A stretch of 64,000 nucleotides of DNA from Marisa cornuarietis (Eukaryota; Mollusca; Gastropoda; Architaenioglossa; Ampullariidae). Both the position numbers and the translations under genes were made by a program. Positions 46,152 through 57,661 of this stretch are shown piece after piece; within the stretch, counting starts at the first letter, position 1, and the number at the start of each line of letters is the position of its first letter. Where the stretch lies: the NCBI GenBank assembly GCA_004794655.1, contig SMMW01000073.1, forward strand, positions 372,001 to 436,000, given 5' to 3'. The notes beneath the pieces were generated by a model. That model was not told the origin of the DNA and did no database searches. It saw only the letters and a program-made list of their open reading frames with translations.

Positions 46152-47032
46152 AGTCTGGGTCCTATCAGTGAGAGCGCAGGTCCAGAAATCCCGTAGAGGG
46201 TGTGGAGTCTGTTAAGAAGCAGAGAGTGGTCTATAGTGTCAAATGCAGCAGACAGGTCCATTAGGATTAATGGAGAGACATCACCACTGTCAAGAGCAGA
46301 TAATATGTCTGTTGTTACTTTAATAAGAGTGGTCTCAGTGCTGTGGAAAGGTCTATATGCCAACTGAGCTTGTGGGATAAGATGGTGCTCTTGTAAGTAG
46401 GCCCAGAGCTGTGTCAAAACTATTTTCTCTATGATCTTAGAGAGAAAAGACAAGTTGGAAACTGGACGGTAGTTGTTCAGGACATTGACTTCAAGCTTGG
46501 ATTTCTTTAGAAGTGGCCTCACCACCGCATTTTTGAACAAAGATGGGAAAACACCTGACGACAGGCTGACATTTACAATATTTGTGATGGCAGGAAGTAG
46601 AGTATCTAGGCACTCGAGCAGAAGGCTTTTGGGCATCGGATCTAACTCGCAAGTTGTTGGTTTAGCTTTTAGAATAACCGCTTTCACATCAGTCTCAGAG
46701 ACTGGTAGGAACTTGGTCATGGAGCATCCTGGGAGGACATCACAGGAGATGCTGTCAAGCGCCGACACAGAGTCTAAAGGTGATCGGATTTCTGATATCT
46801 TGCTGATAAAATAATCACTAAAAACTTGCGGCAGCAGTGAAGCAGGGTAGGCAGTAGGCAGTGGTGTTGCTGTCTTAGATCCAGTCATTTGAGTGCAAAT
46901 GGCAAAGAGCTTTTTGGAGGAGGTGCAGTTAATTATTTGGCCCTGAAGATATGATGCTTTAGCCGCATAAATGCATTTTGCAACGTATCGCTTTGCGGCA
47001 TTATAAATTTCTTTGTGGATGGCGCCAAACAC
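46145..47032 (-). CDS. CR1/L2-like reverse transcriptase, N-terminal half
   Basis: This 295-codon frame covers the linker after the endonuclease and RT motifs through LSAAFDTIDHSLLL. It loses frame at GISGPALSLIGPRLC, where the next frame (45249-46151) takes over. The single shift is the main visible lesion between the two halves. Confidence 0.8.
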   Translation of the reverse strand: MFGAIHKEIYNAAKRYVAKCIYAAKASYLQGQIINCTSSKKLFAICTQMTGSKTATPLPTAYPASLLPQVFSDYFISKISEIRSPLDSVSALDSISCDVLPGCSMTKFLPVSETDVKAVILKAKPTTCELDPMPKSLLLECLDTLLPAITNIVNVSLSSGVFPSLFKNAVVRPLLKKSKLEVNVLNNYRPVSNLSFLSKIIEKIVLTQLWAYLQEHHLIPQAQLAYRPFHSTETTLIKVTTDILSALDSGDVSPLILMDLSAAFDTIDHSLLLNRLHTLYGISGPALSLIGPRLC

Positions 47033-47896
47033 GTTCAGCTCGCCGGCGCGTGCGCTTCAGGTCACGGAGTTCGACGCGGATCTGTGAATACCAAGGCGCA
47101 CATTTAGACTGGCGCATCAGACGTCGAGACACTGGGGCGTGGTCATCAACTACTCTACGCAAAACACAGTCAAGTTGCTCGGCAGAGGGTGGTTGGAGGA
47201 GCGCCATGTGCAGCTGTGCTTTGAATGCTAGTCTATCAACATTTTGTAATGACCGAGTGGGTCTGAAAACTGGTGCCGATGATGGGCATTTGCGATCCAG
47301 TTCGATTAGTACTGAGTAGTGGTCAGATGAGAGATCATGGGAAACATCAACTCACTGGACTAAGTGGTCATCAGGTCGATGTATGACCCAGTCCAGGATG
47401 TGATCTCTTTTGTTAGTTGACTTGTACAAATTCAAAAGACGTGTGAGGGAACGATACGACAGTAGTAAAAGACAGGTACTTGGCAAGTGATGATCTGTAG
47501 ATTACAGCAATACCACCACCACGTTTAGGGCGGGGGAAAGATTTCAGGCAGTAGCCCACTGGAGTAAGATCGACACACACGCTCTCGTCGCCATGTTGTT
47601 TAAGCCACGTCTCAGTGATGATGAAACTATCAAGGCGGCGGTCTAAGACAAATTCTACGGTTTCAGCTCGCTTCAGTGACTGTTGTGCAGACGATACAGA
47701 CTGGGCGTTGAAAAGCCCAACGTGGAGGCGAGTGTTCAGTTGTCGTGTGCAGGAAACTTGGCAGTCTCCTGTTCTCAGACGACCATGAGTAATCAGCAGT
47801 TTGAGATGACGGACAGCCTACGACAACTTAAATTGTCTACTGAAGCAATTTTTTAAAGACCAAGCTGAATCGTTTGCGTTTTTGCAGGTAGAGGTC

Positions 47897-48221
47897 GATA
47901 TAGGCGATATAACACTAACCTGTAAATATTAACCTCTAAAACCCATACTTTACTTAATTTTCCGCTTCGATTTGCATAATCGGTAAACAAGCGCCGCTAA
48001 CAGTGTTCTATGTCACACTAGTGCACCATTCATAACATTGTCAGCAGTCAACATCAAACAGATAGAAAGAGAGAGAACGAATTAGCGACATTTCGTGATT
48101 TTTGGACATTGAAAGTCTACATTTCTCGTGGTTCTGAAAAACTGTTAGTTTAGCACGAGAAATGCAGACTTTTAACAGTTTTAATTGAAACTGTCGCTCT
48201 CTCTCTCTCTCTGTGGCTAGT
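47897..48221. mobile_element. Second copy of the foldback element, right arm truncated
   Basis: It begins GATATAGGCGATATAACACT and follows the left arm of 26334-26818 through ACACTAGTGCACCATTC. The central hairpin (TCTCGTGGTTCTGAAAAACTG against TTTAGCACGAGAAATGCAG) is also retained. The right arm stops after the CT-rich run. It lies upstream of gene B. Confidence 0.75.
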
Positions 48222-48317
48222 GTTTTGGTTTGCTTTTTAAAGAGTTTAGAGCCCCATCTGAGGTTCGTTTTTATGCTGAAATAAACATGATTAGTTTTCT
48301 TTAAAAAAGAAAGAAAA

Positions 48318-48740
48318 ATTTTAATGCGATTCCCATCTATTTTCTGAATCACCCACCTTACTCTAGAACCGCTCTGAATGTCATTATTCTGTGTATTAAT
48401 GCACCTCACAAGGCTGATCCGACCCACAAACTTTTACATTCCCAGCTGAAAGCTAGCAATTACAGTATTATCTTTCCCACTTGACACTCGAAACAAGTTA
48501 TTCAAAATGTGAAGATTTATTAATCTTCTACCGTTTAATATTTGTATAACAGTAGCAAATACGGTTGCTTTTCATAAACTAAAATGTTAAAAGAGAGGTG
48601 CAAAATTTGTATGCAAATATATATATATATATATATATCTTTGCTTATTCTTCTGCTTTATAATTAGTGAAGCTAAAGCATTTAATTACTTTCTTTATTA
48701 ATATGATCTATTGTCATAGACACGTGTTAGCTCCCGCAGA
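48318..48740 (+). repeat. Array block R5: upstream flank of gene B
   Basis: Partner of 28490-28990, located 215 bp before the TATA-containing first exon of gene B. Confidence 0.65.
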
Positions 48741-48920
48741 CTTAATAATGTAAGAAAAGCAATATTAGCAGTCCAATGTAGAAATAATTACAGGAAAATC
48801 TTGTTTATAAAAATGCAATTAGCAACCAATTACAGCCAGAGGTATCTGTCACAATAAGAAATACAGTTAATATTTTATTCAAATTAATACTATTGTATAG
48901 AAGTGTTTATCACGACGGAG

Positions 48921-48993
48921 ATATATATATATATATATTTGGTTCTGACAACTATTAAACACATATCACAACTGAAGCTGACCGGTTCAAATG
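48921..48993 (+). promoter_or_regulatory. TATA box and first exon of EF-hand gene B
   Basis: A TA run (48921-48938) ending TATATATTTGG is followed by AAACACATATCACAACTGAAGC and a donor AAATG|GTAAGT, with the last exon base at 48993. The motif order AAACAC, CACAACT, AAGCT matches the modules of gene A and of 8556-8640. The first intron would be 977 bp, to the acceptor at 49970. Confidence 0.5.
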
Positions 48994-50000
48994 GTAAGTA
49001 AAGTGTAAGATAAAGAATTCTGTGGAGTTTTAGCCAATTTTAAAAGTTTTTAGCAAATAAATCATCATGGTTCATAAGAAAAAAATCAGAAGACCAACGA
49101 CAGGAATCAAAACTATAGCTCAAGTTAAATCTGTGATGGAAAAAAATAATACTAATCTCATAAGTAAATTACTTAAAAGCGGCTGATGCTGCTAAAGAAG
49201 CTAAATGCTGTGATCCCAGAAACTAAAAGGTTTAGAGAAATTGTTAATCATAATAAATGAAAAAACACGTGACAGAGTTTCGAGATTGTTAATTTGTTTC
49301 AAGTTATTGTGTTTATATGCTTACATTTATTTTTAATTTTTGTTTAGAAAAATGCAACTCATTAAAACATATATCTTACAAAATCCTGATTTTGGAGGCT
49401 GTTAGGATCGAATTTTTTTATTTGCTATTGTTCCTAACATGGAAAAATATTTGGCACTCATGTTTACTAGTCGACCATTTTAAAAGAGGGAATTCATTAT
49501 GAGGACCAAAGTAACTAACTCTTGTATTTTTCTTCGAGCCTGTAAGTTACACTTTCTTTTTAACTAACTACCCATTCAAGCAAACATCTAATCTGAGCCA
49601 TAGTACAATGTGGTCGCTCAATATACGGTTTGTATTCCCCGCCTGTTCACTTATAAAATCTAGTTGAAGTTGGCTGTTCAAGAAAAACAGAAAACAGTGT
49701 GCATATTAGTCATTTAATGCATACTAATATTACGTGTGCATATGAATGTTAAATTGTACACAGTTTATATATAAAGCTGATGTTTACATATTTAGGCACT
49801 TAGGCGGGGAAATAATGATGTTTTAAAGAATTTAATCAAGTTTTATGAAATACTTAAAAATATCAAACTTTTAGGATTTGCAGATTTTAAGTTTAAAAAC
49901 GACATTCCTAAGCCAACATGAAAAAGTGCTTATGTAACAGAACACGATTTTGAATTATTTTATTTGACAGCGAATCGCAGACTAACCTGCATATTACGAC

Positions 50001-50327
50001 ATGTGGGTTATCATCTTTCTTGGTCTCCTGGCTGTCGCGCTCGGGTAAGAGTCAAGGCCTACACTTTTCTATTCAACTAGTCAGTTGTGGCAGGTGACTT
50101 TTCTGGAAAATTTGAGAAACTTTATCAGTAACATGTCTTCAGCTATGAATGAGGTTTAATAGTTACCATTTTAATAAAATCTACGTATACGATTAGGCAA
50201 AATGTTACGACATAAAGTTATTAGCAGCAGAGAATTGCACAGTACGACGGGAAGTTATATCATGCCACACACACTCTTTCTCTCTCGCTCACACAGAGAG
50301 ACAGACAAATTCACTGAATCTCTCTCG

Positions 50328-50359
<32 letters not shown>

Positions 50360-50533
50360 ATCACAAACATAGTCAAGATGTAATAATCAGATCTATTGAG
50401 GCAAACATGTTTCGATACTTTTAGCGGAAGAGCCAACACTACCGAAATGTTTCACATACTCGACATCAACAAGGATGGGCTTATTCGACTCACTGAAATG
50501 ATGGAAGTCTATAGCGGATATGACACAAACGGT

Positions 50534-50616
<83 letters not shown>

Positions 50617-53600
50617 GGCGACCAACGAGCGCTCTACCGAATCATCATCAGTAATTGTACCCGCTTTTCTCAAACTGATCGATTTGTCAAACAGGATGCA
50701 CGCTATTAATTATCTTTAACCCTCTAATGGCCGATGAATTTTTATAGCGTTAACCACAAATATGGACCCCATACCATTTTGCGATATAAGCTATGATGAA
50801 AACGCACACTCTGTGGAAAATAGAATACCTGTGTTATTAAATCACGAAATTCCGTGGAATTAATAAGTACCACAAATTACGATGACAAAACATAGTATTG
50901 CTACAAAACATATGAAAAGATTTGATCAGAGCTTTCTTCCTAAACCTAAAATATGACTGAGAACATATTGTTTTTATTAAGCCTACATTGTATAGTCAAG
51001 ATTATTCAGGCTGAAAAAATATTATTACTTCTGAGCACACATACAACCGTGTCTCTTGTCATTCGATCTTAGACAAACAAAAGCATTCCTCTCGATTTCT
51101 TGGCAATGTGCAGCTGATGAAGGCTCGGAACGTGATGGAGTTGCTGTTCAGTGTGCCTATTCTCCCTGGAACATTCTCCTTCCATAAGTCCAATTAGTTG
51201 TTCGCCCAGTTTCATCAGGAGGATTCGCCGTTTGTGTTTTTTGCCGCGCTTACACTGAGGACTTAGGAAATTTTAAACAATGTAGGCATTCCAGGCACTG
51301 ATATCCACTAGATTGTAGAAGATTACCAAAGGCCATCTTCTTGTTTTTCTTCTCGTGGTTTAGCAGCGAAGAACCAGTTGGTCTATTGTGCCAACGCCCC
51401 CTTTTGTCCTGTTGTCGTCCAAAAATTAACTGAGGCATTTTCTTTACCGTGGTGTTGGCAACATTTGGTTAATCATCAGAAGTGCTAACTGTAACTACGA
51501 CCTTGACTATCTGTGGGCAATAAAAAGCCAGCATTCCAAGATCATGAAAAGCAACGAGTGTAATATTTGAATGCCTCACTTTTTTTCTGTAACAAAAGAC
51601 CTAGATTTTTATACCATATATTTTTCTGGCGTACTGGGAATGTATTGTTTGAAAGGACGTCTGGCCCTAAAGACAACTGATTGTTCATCAACAGTCATTT
51701 TTTCTGAGGGTTCTTAACATTCTTTCAAGTTATCTACTCAAACATCAAATATTTCAGAGACTGGGGATAGCTTTTCATTGAGTCGCCTTTGACATCGTTT
51801 ATCAGCATCATCAAATCGAAGCAGTCCCCTCAACTGTACGAATCTTGCTTTAGGCATCGATTTTTTTTTAAAAAGCTGTGCACAAACAGTGTAGGACAAC
51901 TCATGATAGCAAAGTTATACGTTGGTGTCTCGTACATGGGGATATTGGGCTTGGGGGAAAATGGCGCATATGGAAAAAATCCACAGTGGGAGTAACTTGG
52001 AGGAAAGATGCTTGTGAAAAAATGCACAGGGGAAAAAGGAAACAGCTCATTGGGAAAATTTCTGGGTAAAAATTATCCCGGTAAAAATGTTTTTTGCTCT
52101 TTTGTAAATCCGTGTAAAATGAGATGGCGATCAATATTATCTTACATGCAGCTGGTTCATTATCGTCTCCGTTGTCATCATCTAAATGAGGTAAGTATCG
52201 CTACTGTAATCATTGTAGGAAGAAATTTTTGTAAGCTCCACCACTACGTGAGGCATTTTCTCGACTAAAGAAAGAGGACAAATGGACAGCAAAATAGGTT
52301 CTGAAGGGACGCTATGAGTATTTTGACACAGAGATAGGAAGTACTGTTAGGTCAGGCACACACACACACACACACACGGAAGGTGAGGGGAAATTTAGAT
52401 TACGCGATGTTTATTTTTTAAGTTCAGCTTGTGTCATTTATACCCGGGGTCCATACGGACCCCGACGGAGGTTAGCAATAGAATTTTAACTTGCGCTTTA
52501 ACTCTTTGCAGATATTTAAAAATTCATTTTATCCACGATGAGTCCACCACGAAAGCGTGAAAGTCAAAAAATTTCAAAATGTTGAGTAAAGCGGCTCGCA
52601 TTTTATAAATAGTGAAACGTCGGTTGTGGGCCGTATGGACCCTAGGGTCCGTTAGAAGGTTAAACATGTGCTCTTAAGATGACACAGTGCTTCATTATTT
52701 TAAGGATTTCTTTCTTTACCTACTGAATTTCTTACCTCACCTACTACCTCGTTTTTTATATACGTAAGTTGTAGTTCCACCTCCATTCACTGCTTCCACA
52801 ATACCTGCAGCCGCGCAGAAACCAGTGTTCTTCAGCATTTACCGAAATTGAAGCTATTTTTAGGAATACGTTCGTTTCGTCACTTCCTGCTTAAGACACT
52901 AAAGACACTTAAGATGTCAGTATATGAAAATGACTCATTCGGTAAAATATATGTTTAAGGTCTAGTTAGGTGCAAAGAGAATTTATCGAATATGTGGGTG
53001 AGTACACGATAATAAGCTTTACCCAGTCATAAGAAGAAGAAAACTATTCCACCTACTTTACAGGCGATGGATTGATGAACTATAAAGAATTTGTCGCTGG
53101 ACTGCATCCCGGGTCGCCCCCTCTTGAACTCCAAGAAGATTTTAAACTCTTCGACAAAGTGGACAAAGAGAAAAACAACATCCTTGATCCATCTGTTGTT
53201 GTCATCTTTTTCGATAGCATTGACGTAAACAGTAAGTTTAAATCTTTCAGACAATGCCTTTGTGTTATCTTTTATTTCAAAGAAATAGAATATTTCAAAT
53301 GAATTATAATAATGGTCGTCAGGTTTTTATTAACCAATGTCTCAGCTGCTTTATGTTTAAAAAATATATAAATGTCATTTTATTTTACATGCAGCACTCT
53401 TAATTCATCTAAACTATGTTTATATTTTCAGACAACGGAGAAATCCCACTTGCAGAATTCGAAGAGAATTATTATCGGGTAACTTAATAAGCTGATAGGC
53501 AGACAGACAGGAGTGGGAGAGAATGAGTAATTAAGTGAAAGCATCCTACAAGCTACCCTGTTTAAGGTTTCTTACTTACGTGTGCAGTGTAGGAAATAAG

Positions 53601-53676
53601 AAATAAATGATTGTTTACGATTGATTTTTTTCTGTGTTGCCAGCTATTCGTCGATGATGATGATGAGGATGACTAA
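50001..53676 (+). CDS. EF-hand gene B: secreted four-EF-hand protein with acidic tail
   Basis: Coding exons are 50001-50044, 50425-50531, 53064-53231, 53432-53478 and 53644-53676, with phases 2, 1, 1 and 0 as in gene A. They give 132 aa. MWVIIFLGLLAVALG is the signal peptide. Canonical EF loops are 28-39 (DINKDGLIRLTE), 48-59 (DTNGDGLMNYKE) and 104-115 (DVNNNGEIPLAE). The third (81-92 region) has a displaced hydrophobic residue and is probably inactive. The C-terminus VDDDDEDD is strongly acidic and could add low-affinity calcium or mineral binding (inference). Exon 2 begins at 49971 with a leader, and the ATG is the first in that exon. Intron 3 (2.5 kb) holds an ATC microsatellite and a piggyBac relic. 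Confidence 0.85.
50535..50616. repeat. (ATC)n microsatellite fused to the gene B exon-3 donor
   Basis: About 27 ATC units begin four bases into the intron: the donor GTAATCATCATC is itself the start of the run. Confidence 0.95.
50720..52659 (-). mobile_element. piggyBac-like transposon, decayed, in intron 3 of gene B
   Basis: TTAA duplications flank the element at 50716-50719 and 52660-52663, as piggyBac insertions require. The inverted ends are CCCTCTAATGG and, on the other side, the complement of CCTTCTAACGG. On the minus strand a transposase relic reads LRFDDADKRCQRRLNEKLSP (near 51830), then MTVDEQSVVFRARRPF near 51690 and RQQDKRGRWHNRPTGSSLL near 51400, matching the order of piggyBac DDE motifs. 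Several stops and shifts are present. Confidence 0.85.
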
Positions 53677-53738
53677 AGAGTATTAGCCGAGGCTGACTTC
53701 TAACATGCTGCTGGGCGTAACACCTGAAAGAAGTGAAA

Positions 53739-53744
53739 AATAAA
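53739..53744 (+). terminator. Polyadenylation signal of EF-hand gene B
   Basis: AATAAA lies 63 bp after the stop, in the same sequence context as in gene A. Confidence 0.75.
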
Positions 53745-53759
53745 TTTCAGAACACTTAT

Positions 53760-55600
53760 TTTGGAGTTTTGTTTTTCTTTTAGAGACGTGGTGATAAAAA
53801 TGACTCTAAGCTACTAAATATGGTTATCACGTATTACATGTAGCTCTGCAGTTTCTTTGGGACGAGGTAGAAAACAACAAAAATCTAAATTTAGAAGATA
53901 CTGTTAGAAAAAATATTCAATAAACAGCTTGACTTAACTCACACCCATATAGTGAGTCACGTAAAAGTCCAGCGCTTATTATGCCAGTCTTTATTTACAG
54001 TCAATTACCGTAGATCAATTACAATAGAGCTTTCTTTACACCTACTTTCTTCGACAGTCATCTTTTAAGCTTCCACCGACAGGTTAGAAGCCCCAACTTA
54101 TCAAAAACATGGTTGCAGCTCCTCTTTAAGTCCAACAAAATACGGCTTACTAATTTTCTTTTTCTTTGTAGCGCAAACGTCAACAGAGATCAATCATACT
54201 GACACAAACACTGTGATGAACTATTTTTCGTATAATACTTAGCCCGGTCTACACAAGCAGATACAGATATTTTACCCCGACATCTAATTGCTTCACACAA
54301 ACTAAGATAAATGAAGAACACAGCATTCAATGACAAGATAAAGGATGAATACCCATATCTCCAGTTAGTGAAACTTAAAATCTTCTGTGGTGCAAAAACA
54401 CCGAGAAGAAATAGTATGCAGTCCTATCCTATACAAGATAACATAGTGCTTCCCAGCTTTGGAAGATAAACGTGTTAGGGTCCTCGAAGTGTTTCATGTT
54501 CGAAAAATGCCCCTCACACTTTTTAGGTTATATGTATTAAGAAAAATCCCGAGACCTGAGGAATACATTATTTTACCCTTCTTAGTGCATTTAAAATAAA
54601 AGTGTATTTTTTTAATTTTTTTTTAATCCAATCTTTTTAGTGTTTTTCCAATCCAATTTTTTGGTTTTACTTTGTGACTTTATTCTTTCCTTATAGACTG
54701 AGCTAGCAGAGATGAAAATAGCCATAGCAGTTGCCTATAGTCTCTATTTCGGATTATATATTTCATACATAATTAAACATTTAAAATAAATTAGTACTTG
54801 TTGACAGCTCCTAGATATTTGTGCACGGAAATGCATGATCAAAACTAAACTCAAGAAAAAAACCAAAATACGTTTTAATGCATGTCTCTACTTAAAAAAA
54901 ATCATCCAGTAGCTGCAGCAGAATGGTATTAAGAACAAACATCAATGTTAAAATATACTGATAAAACAGAGTGTTTTGTTGGGTTGAGGAAGGGCATGGT
55001 TTCACAGTGTGTTGGTGTGCACATGGCAATGACAAAAAGGTTCATAGTGGTTTTATAATAGATATAGTGAGGTATACAAAATGAAATTTATCAACAATAA
55101 AGTTTGATAAAACACAGGCGCAAGCAAATGAATGCTCGAAACTGAACTAAAAAAAGCATTACTTATTGCGAATAAACACAATCTCGTCTGCAAGCAGATA
55201 AACATAATCTCGCCATTAGCAACAGCAGAGTGGACGCACGGAGAGGCAGCTCGGTGTTGTTTGTTATGCATTCTGCTTATCGCAGGGCGTTCGTATGTCA
55301 CTGTATGTTACTGCTGTATATTATTTCTGTTTATTGCTGCTGCAAATTATTGATATATCTATATATATATATTATTGCTGTATATTATTGCCGGCCACAT
55401 TGTAGTGATATAATTTTAACTGTTTCATAGCGACTGATGAGTGTGAACTGATGGTCATCAGAAGCAGCAGAGCAATTTCACTCGTATAACGAGCTAGGGG
55501 AGAGAATGAGGGTTCAAACGATATACAATATGAGGCATTCGCGCGGTTGTCTCATGCGTAACCAAGGCTCATTTTTTTGGGTATCAACGCGAGTCTTGGA
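53760..55600. other. Intergenic AT-rich sequence
   Basis: No supported gene. The right edge has a TA run near 55350-55370. Confidence 0.45.
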
Positions 55601-55629
55601 GACAAAATCTGTGAGGGTGGGTGTGAACA

Positions 55630-55956
55630 ATGATTTTATTCAGCATCAAGACACATATTTTTAACAAAACCACATTTCAGAATCTGTTTTATGATATGTC
55701 AAAGTATGCGAATCTGCTGTTAACTCAAAATCAACTATATGCCTCAAAGTTGATATTTTCTCGTGTCGCTCCTGACCTTAAGGAAATAGGCCAGTGGAGA
55801 ACAGGTTTATATGTGAGGGATGTATTGGTTCTTTCGGACTTAAAAAGGATTTTTAAAAGTCAGCATCGGCTAGTTTTTTCCCAAAACTACGATAAAATGG
55901 CACTTCTTTATTCCCTTGGAGGGGTAAGAGCTTATCACCTCGCGACAGTTAGGTGA
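55630..55956 (+). CDS. Hypothetical protein
   Basis: A 108-codon frame with balanced composition is present, for example FYDMSKYANLLLTQNQLYAS and APDLKEIGQWRTGLYVRDVL. No signal peptide, motif or splice context is recognised. It may be an exon, a decayed element or chance. The ATG is arbitrary. Confidence 0.2.
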   Translation: MILFSIKTHIFNKTTFQNLFYDMSKYANLLLTQNQLYASKLIFSRVAPDLKEIGQWRTGLYVRDVLVLSDLKRIFKSQHRLVFSQNYDKMALLYSLGGVRAYHLATVR

Positions 55957-56399
55957 TTTAGAAGAATATCTGTATTCCATGTAGCACCTGTCACCTGCCA
56001 CTTCGAATCCATTAGAGAGGTAAGACACATAGTGTTAGAATGCAGAACCCTCCTGCTAGGCTGCTGACCCCTAGAAGCATAAGGCAAAACAAAACCAGGC
56101 ACTGATCGTTCCATTTATTATGTTTCATGGACTGTGTAGCTGCTCAAAGGCTCATTTTCTCTACAAAACTTTCCTGGCTAATTGTCCCACTGCCTTGTGG
56201 GTAATCGGGAAATATAAAGGCTAATAGATGACATTTGGACAAAAGTTTTCCTCGAGGAATGTACCGGTCAAGGACTAGTACGTCAACAATGCAATCCATC
56301 GTGTGGACGGGTATCGGCTTTGGTGTGGCTTGGAGCGGAGATGAGCCCCACTAAGGGTACAAGCTCAAAAATAGGATCATGATGCGATTTAAAGGTAAC

Positions 56400-56685
56400 T
56401 TTCAGGGGCCGTAATTATAAAGCGAGCATAAGTTGTTGCCCCAGGGGCTACACAGGGACAAGCGTCTTGTTTCTGAAGTTATAAAGCAGTATCCAGACAA
56501 GTGGATGATTTATCACTAGAGCAGTAGCTATAAAGCAAACGTGGCAAACGTGTCCTGGGGTAAACAAGCATAGTCACCGCGGGTTCTTTATAACTTTCGG
56601 AAACAAGAGTTCCCGATTTTGTACAGGGAAAATAAGTACTCTCGGTTTATAATTTTATACAGCCCAAGGGGGAGAACATTATTCT
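56400..56685. mobile_element. MITE-like inverted-repeat element
   Basis: Left-end GGGCCGTAATTATAAAGCGA is mirrored by the complement of the right end, GGGCTGTATAAAATTATAAA. Inner arms match better: CTTGTTTCTGAAGTTATAAAG (about 56468-56488) against the complement of CTTTATAACTTTCGGAAACAAG (about 56585-56606). GGGCCGTA-TATAAA ends are common among small non-autonomous DNA transposons. Confidence 0.55.
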
Positions 56686-56689
56686 TATA

Positions 56690-57640
56690 AACAACACCAG
56701 TACTCCCCGCTTCACACTTGGCAGGCTCCATGGGAAAGTACTCGGCCAGTAGAAATCCCCGAGTGTTTTGACTCGACTACGCTCCACTGCAATAACGCAA
56801 CGTTGATCCAGGTAAATAATAGTTTTCTCCAAACACACATCATTGCCACCAATCCTTGACAGTGGGGTGCAACATTAAACAGTTGAAAGTCTCTACAGGA
56901 AAGCTCTCGATCAAGAGAGATAATTGCGAAGGCTGAGTTGTTAACGTGCCACTGTGGTTTTTTCCCCTTCTAATTTACTCTTGCGGAATGATCCATTCTA
57001 TTCTCTAACGATTTTCCTTTTCTCCGTCAAATTTTGTCTTTACCTCACCCACGCATATTCAGACAACGAAACTAAAGTCGGTCACACCCATTCGTTCTAT
57101 TAATTATTACTTGTTTAAATTGCTTTATAATTTTTACATTTTTATCATTACTTTTCCTTTGCATTAGCCGATTGGAAGCTATCATATCTTGATGTTGGTG
57201 ATATGCTGTGTGGAGTTAACTATCGATAATGCGTTAGTAAGTTTAGATGATGACCATTGACCTGTGCTTCTGGCAAAAGCTCATTTGCGATGACAATTAA
57301 ATTCCAGGGGCCTGAAACAGTTCTCTCACTCGTCCACCCGGGGCTGTGCCGTGTGTAAAACATCCGGCCTTGCATAAGTACGTGCGCCCCGTATAACACG
57401 CAGACAACACTCCATGCCTTTTTTACAATTTTTAAGTCAAATTTTTTTCACATTTGCTTTATTTCAGTTTCAGAATGAAAACGTTTGTCTGAAGCGAAGC
57501 TAGTAAACTGACTTTTTCTCCTCTCCCTCTGACAAGCGCTTATTATTACGAGTGTTCTTATTACGACCGACAAAAAGACTAATAAGTAGGGTAATAGAGG
57601 CTTGGAGGTTTCCTATTAAATCTCAACATCTGGAAAAAGT
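56690..57640. other. Non-coding stretch downstream of the C1q gene
   Basis: No supported exon. This would be the 3' flank of the minus-strand C1q gene. Confidence 0.4.
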
Positions 57641-57661
57641 TTTATTTTTTTAGAAAAGGGC

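Larger units (their letters stand above)
44886..47830 (-). mobile_element. CR1/L2-like LINE
   Basis: On the minus strand endonuclease relics come first (LHVGLFNAQSV and FIITETWLKQHGDE near 47740-47590), then two long frames making the RT. RT motifs include LNNYRPVSNLSFLSKIIEKI near 46470, LAYRPFHSTETTLIKV near 46340, LMDLSAAFDTIDHSLLLNRL near 46250, GVPQGSVLGPVLF near 46100 and SYADDTQLYCY near 45990. The 3' end is GCGCTATAAAAATCTTC plus an ATT tail at 44886-44900. The clade is inferred from the RT motifs and tail. No target duplication was found. Confidence 0.85.

Noticed and set aside
50393..50719. Poly-Met and poly-His frames
   Set aside because: They are read-through of the intronic ATC repeat after the exon-3 donor of gene B.
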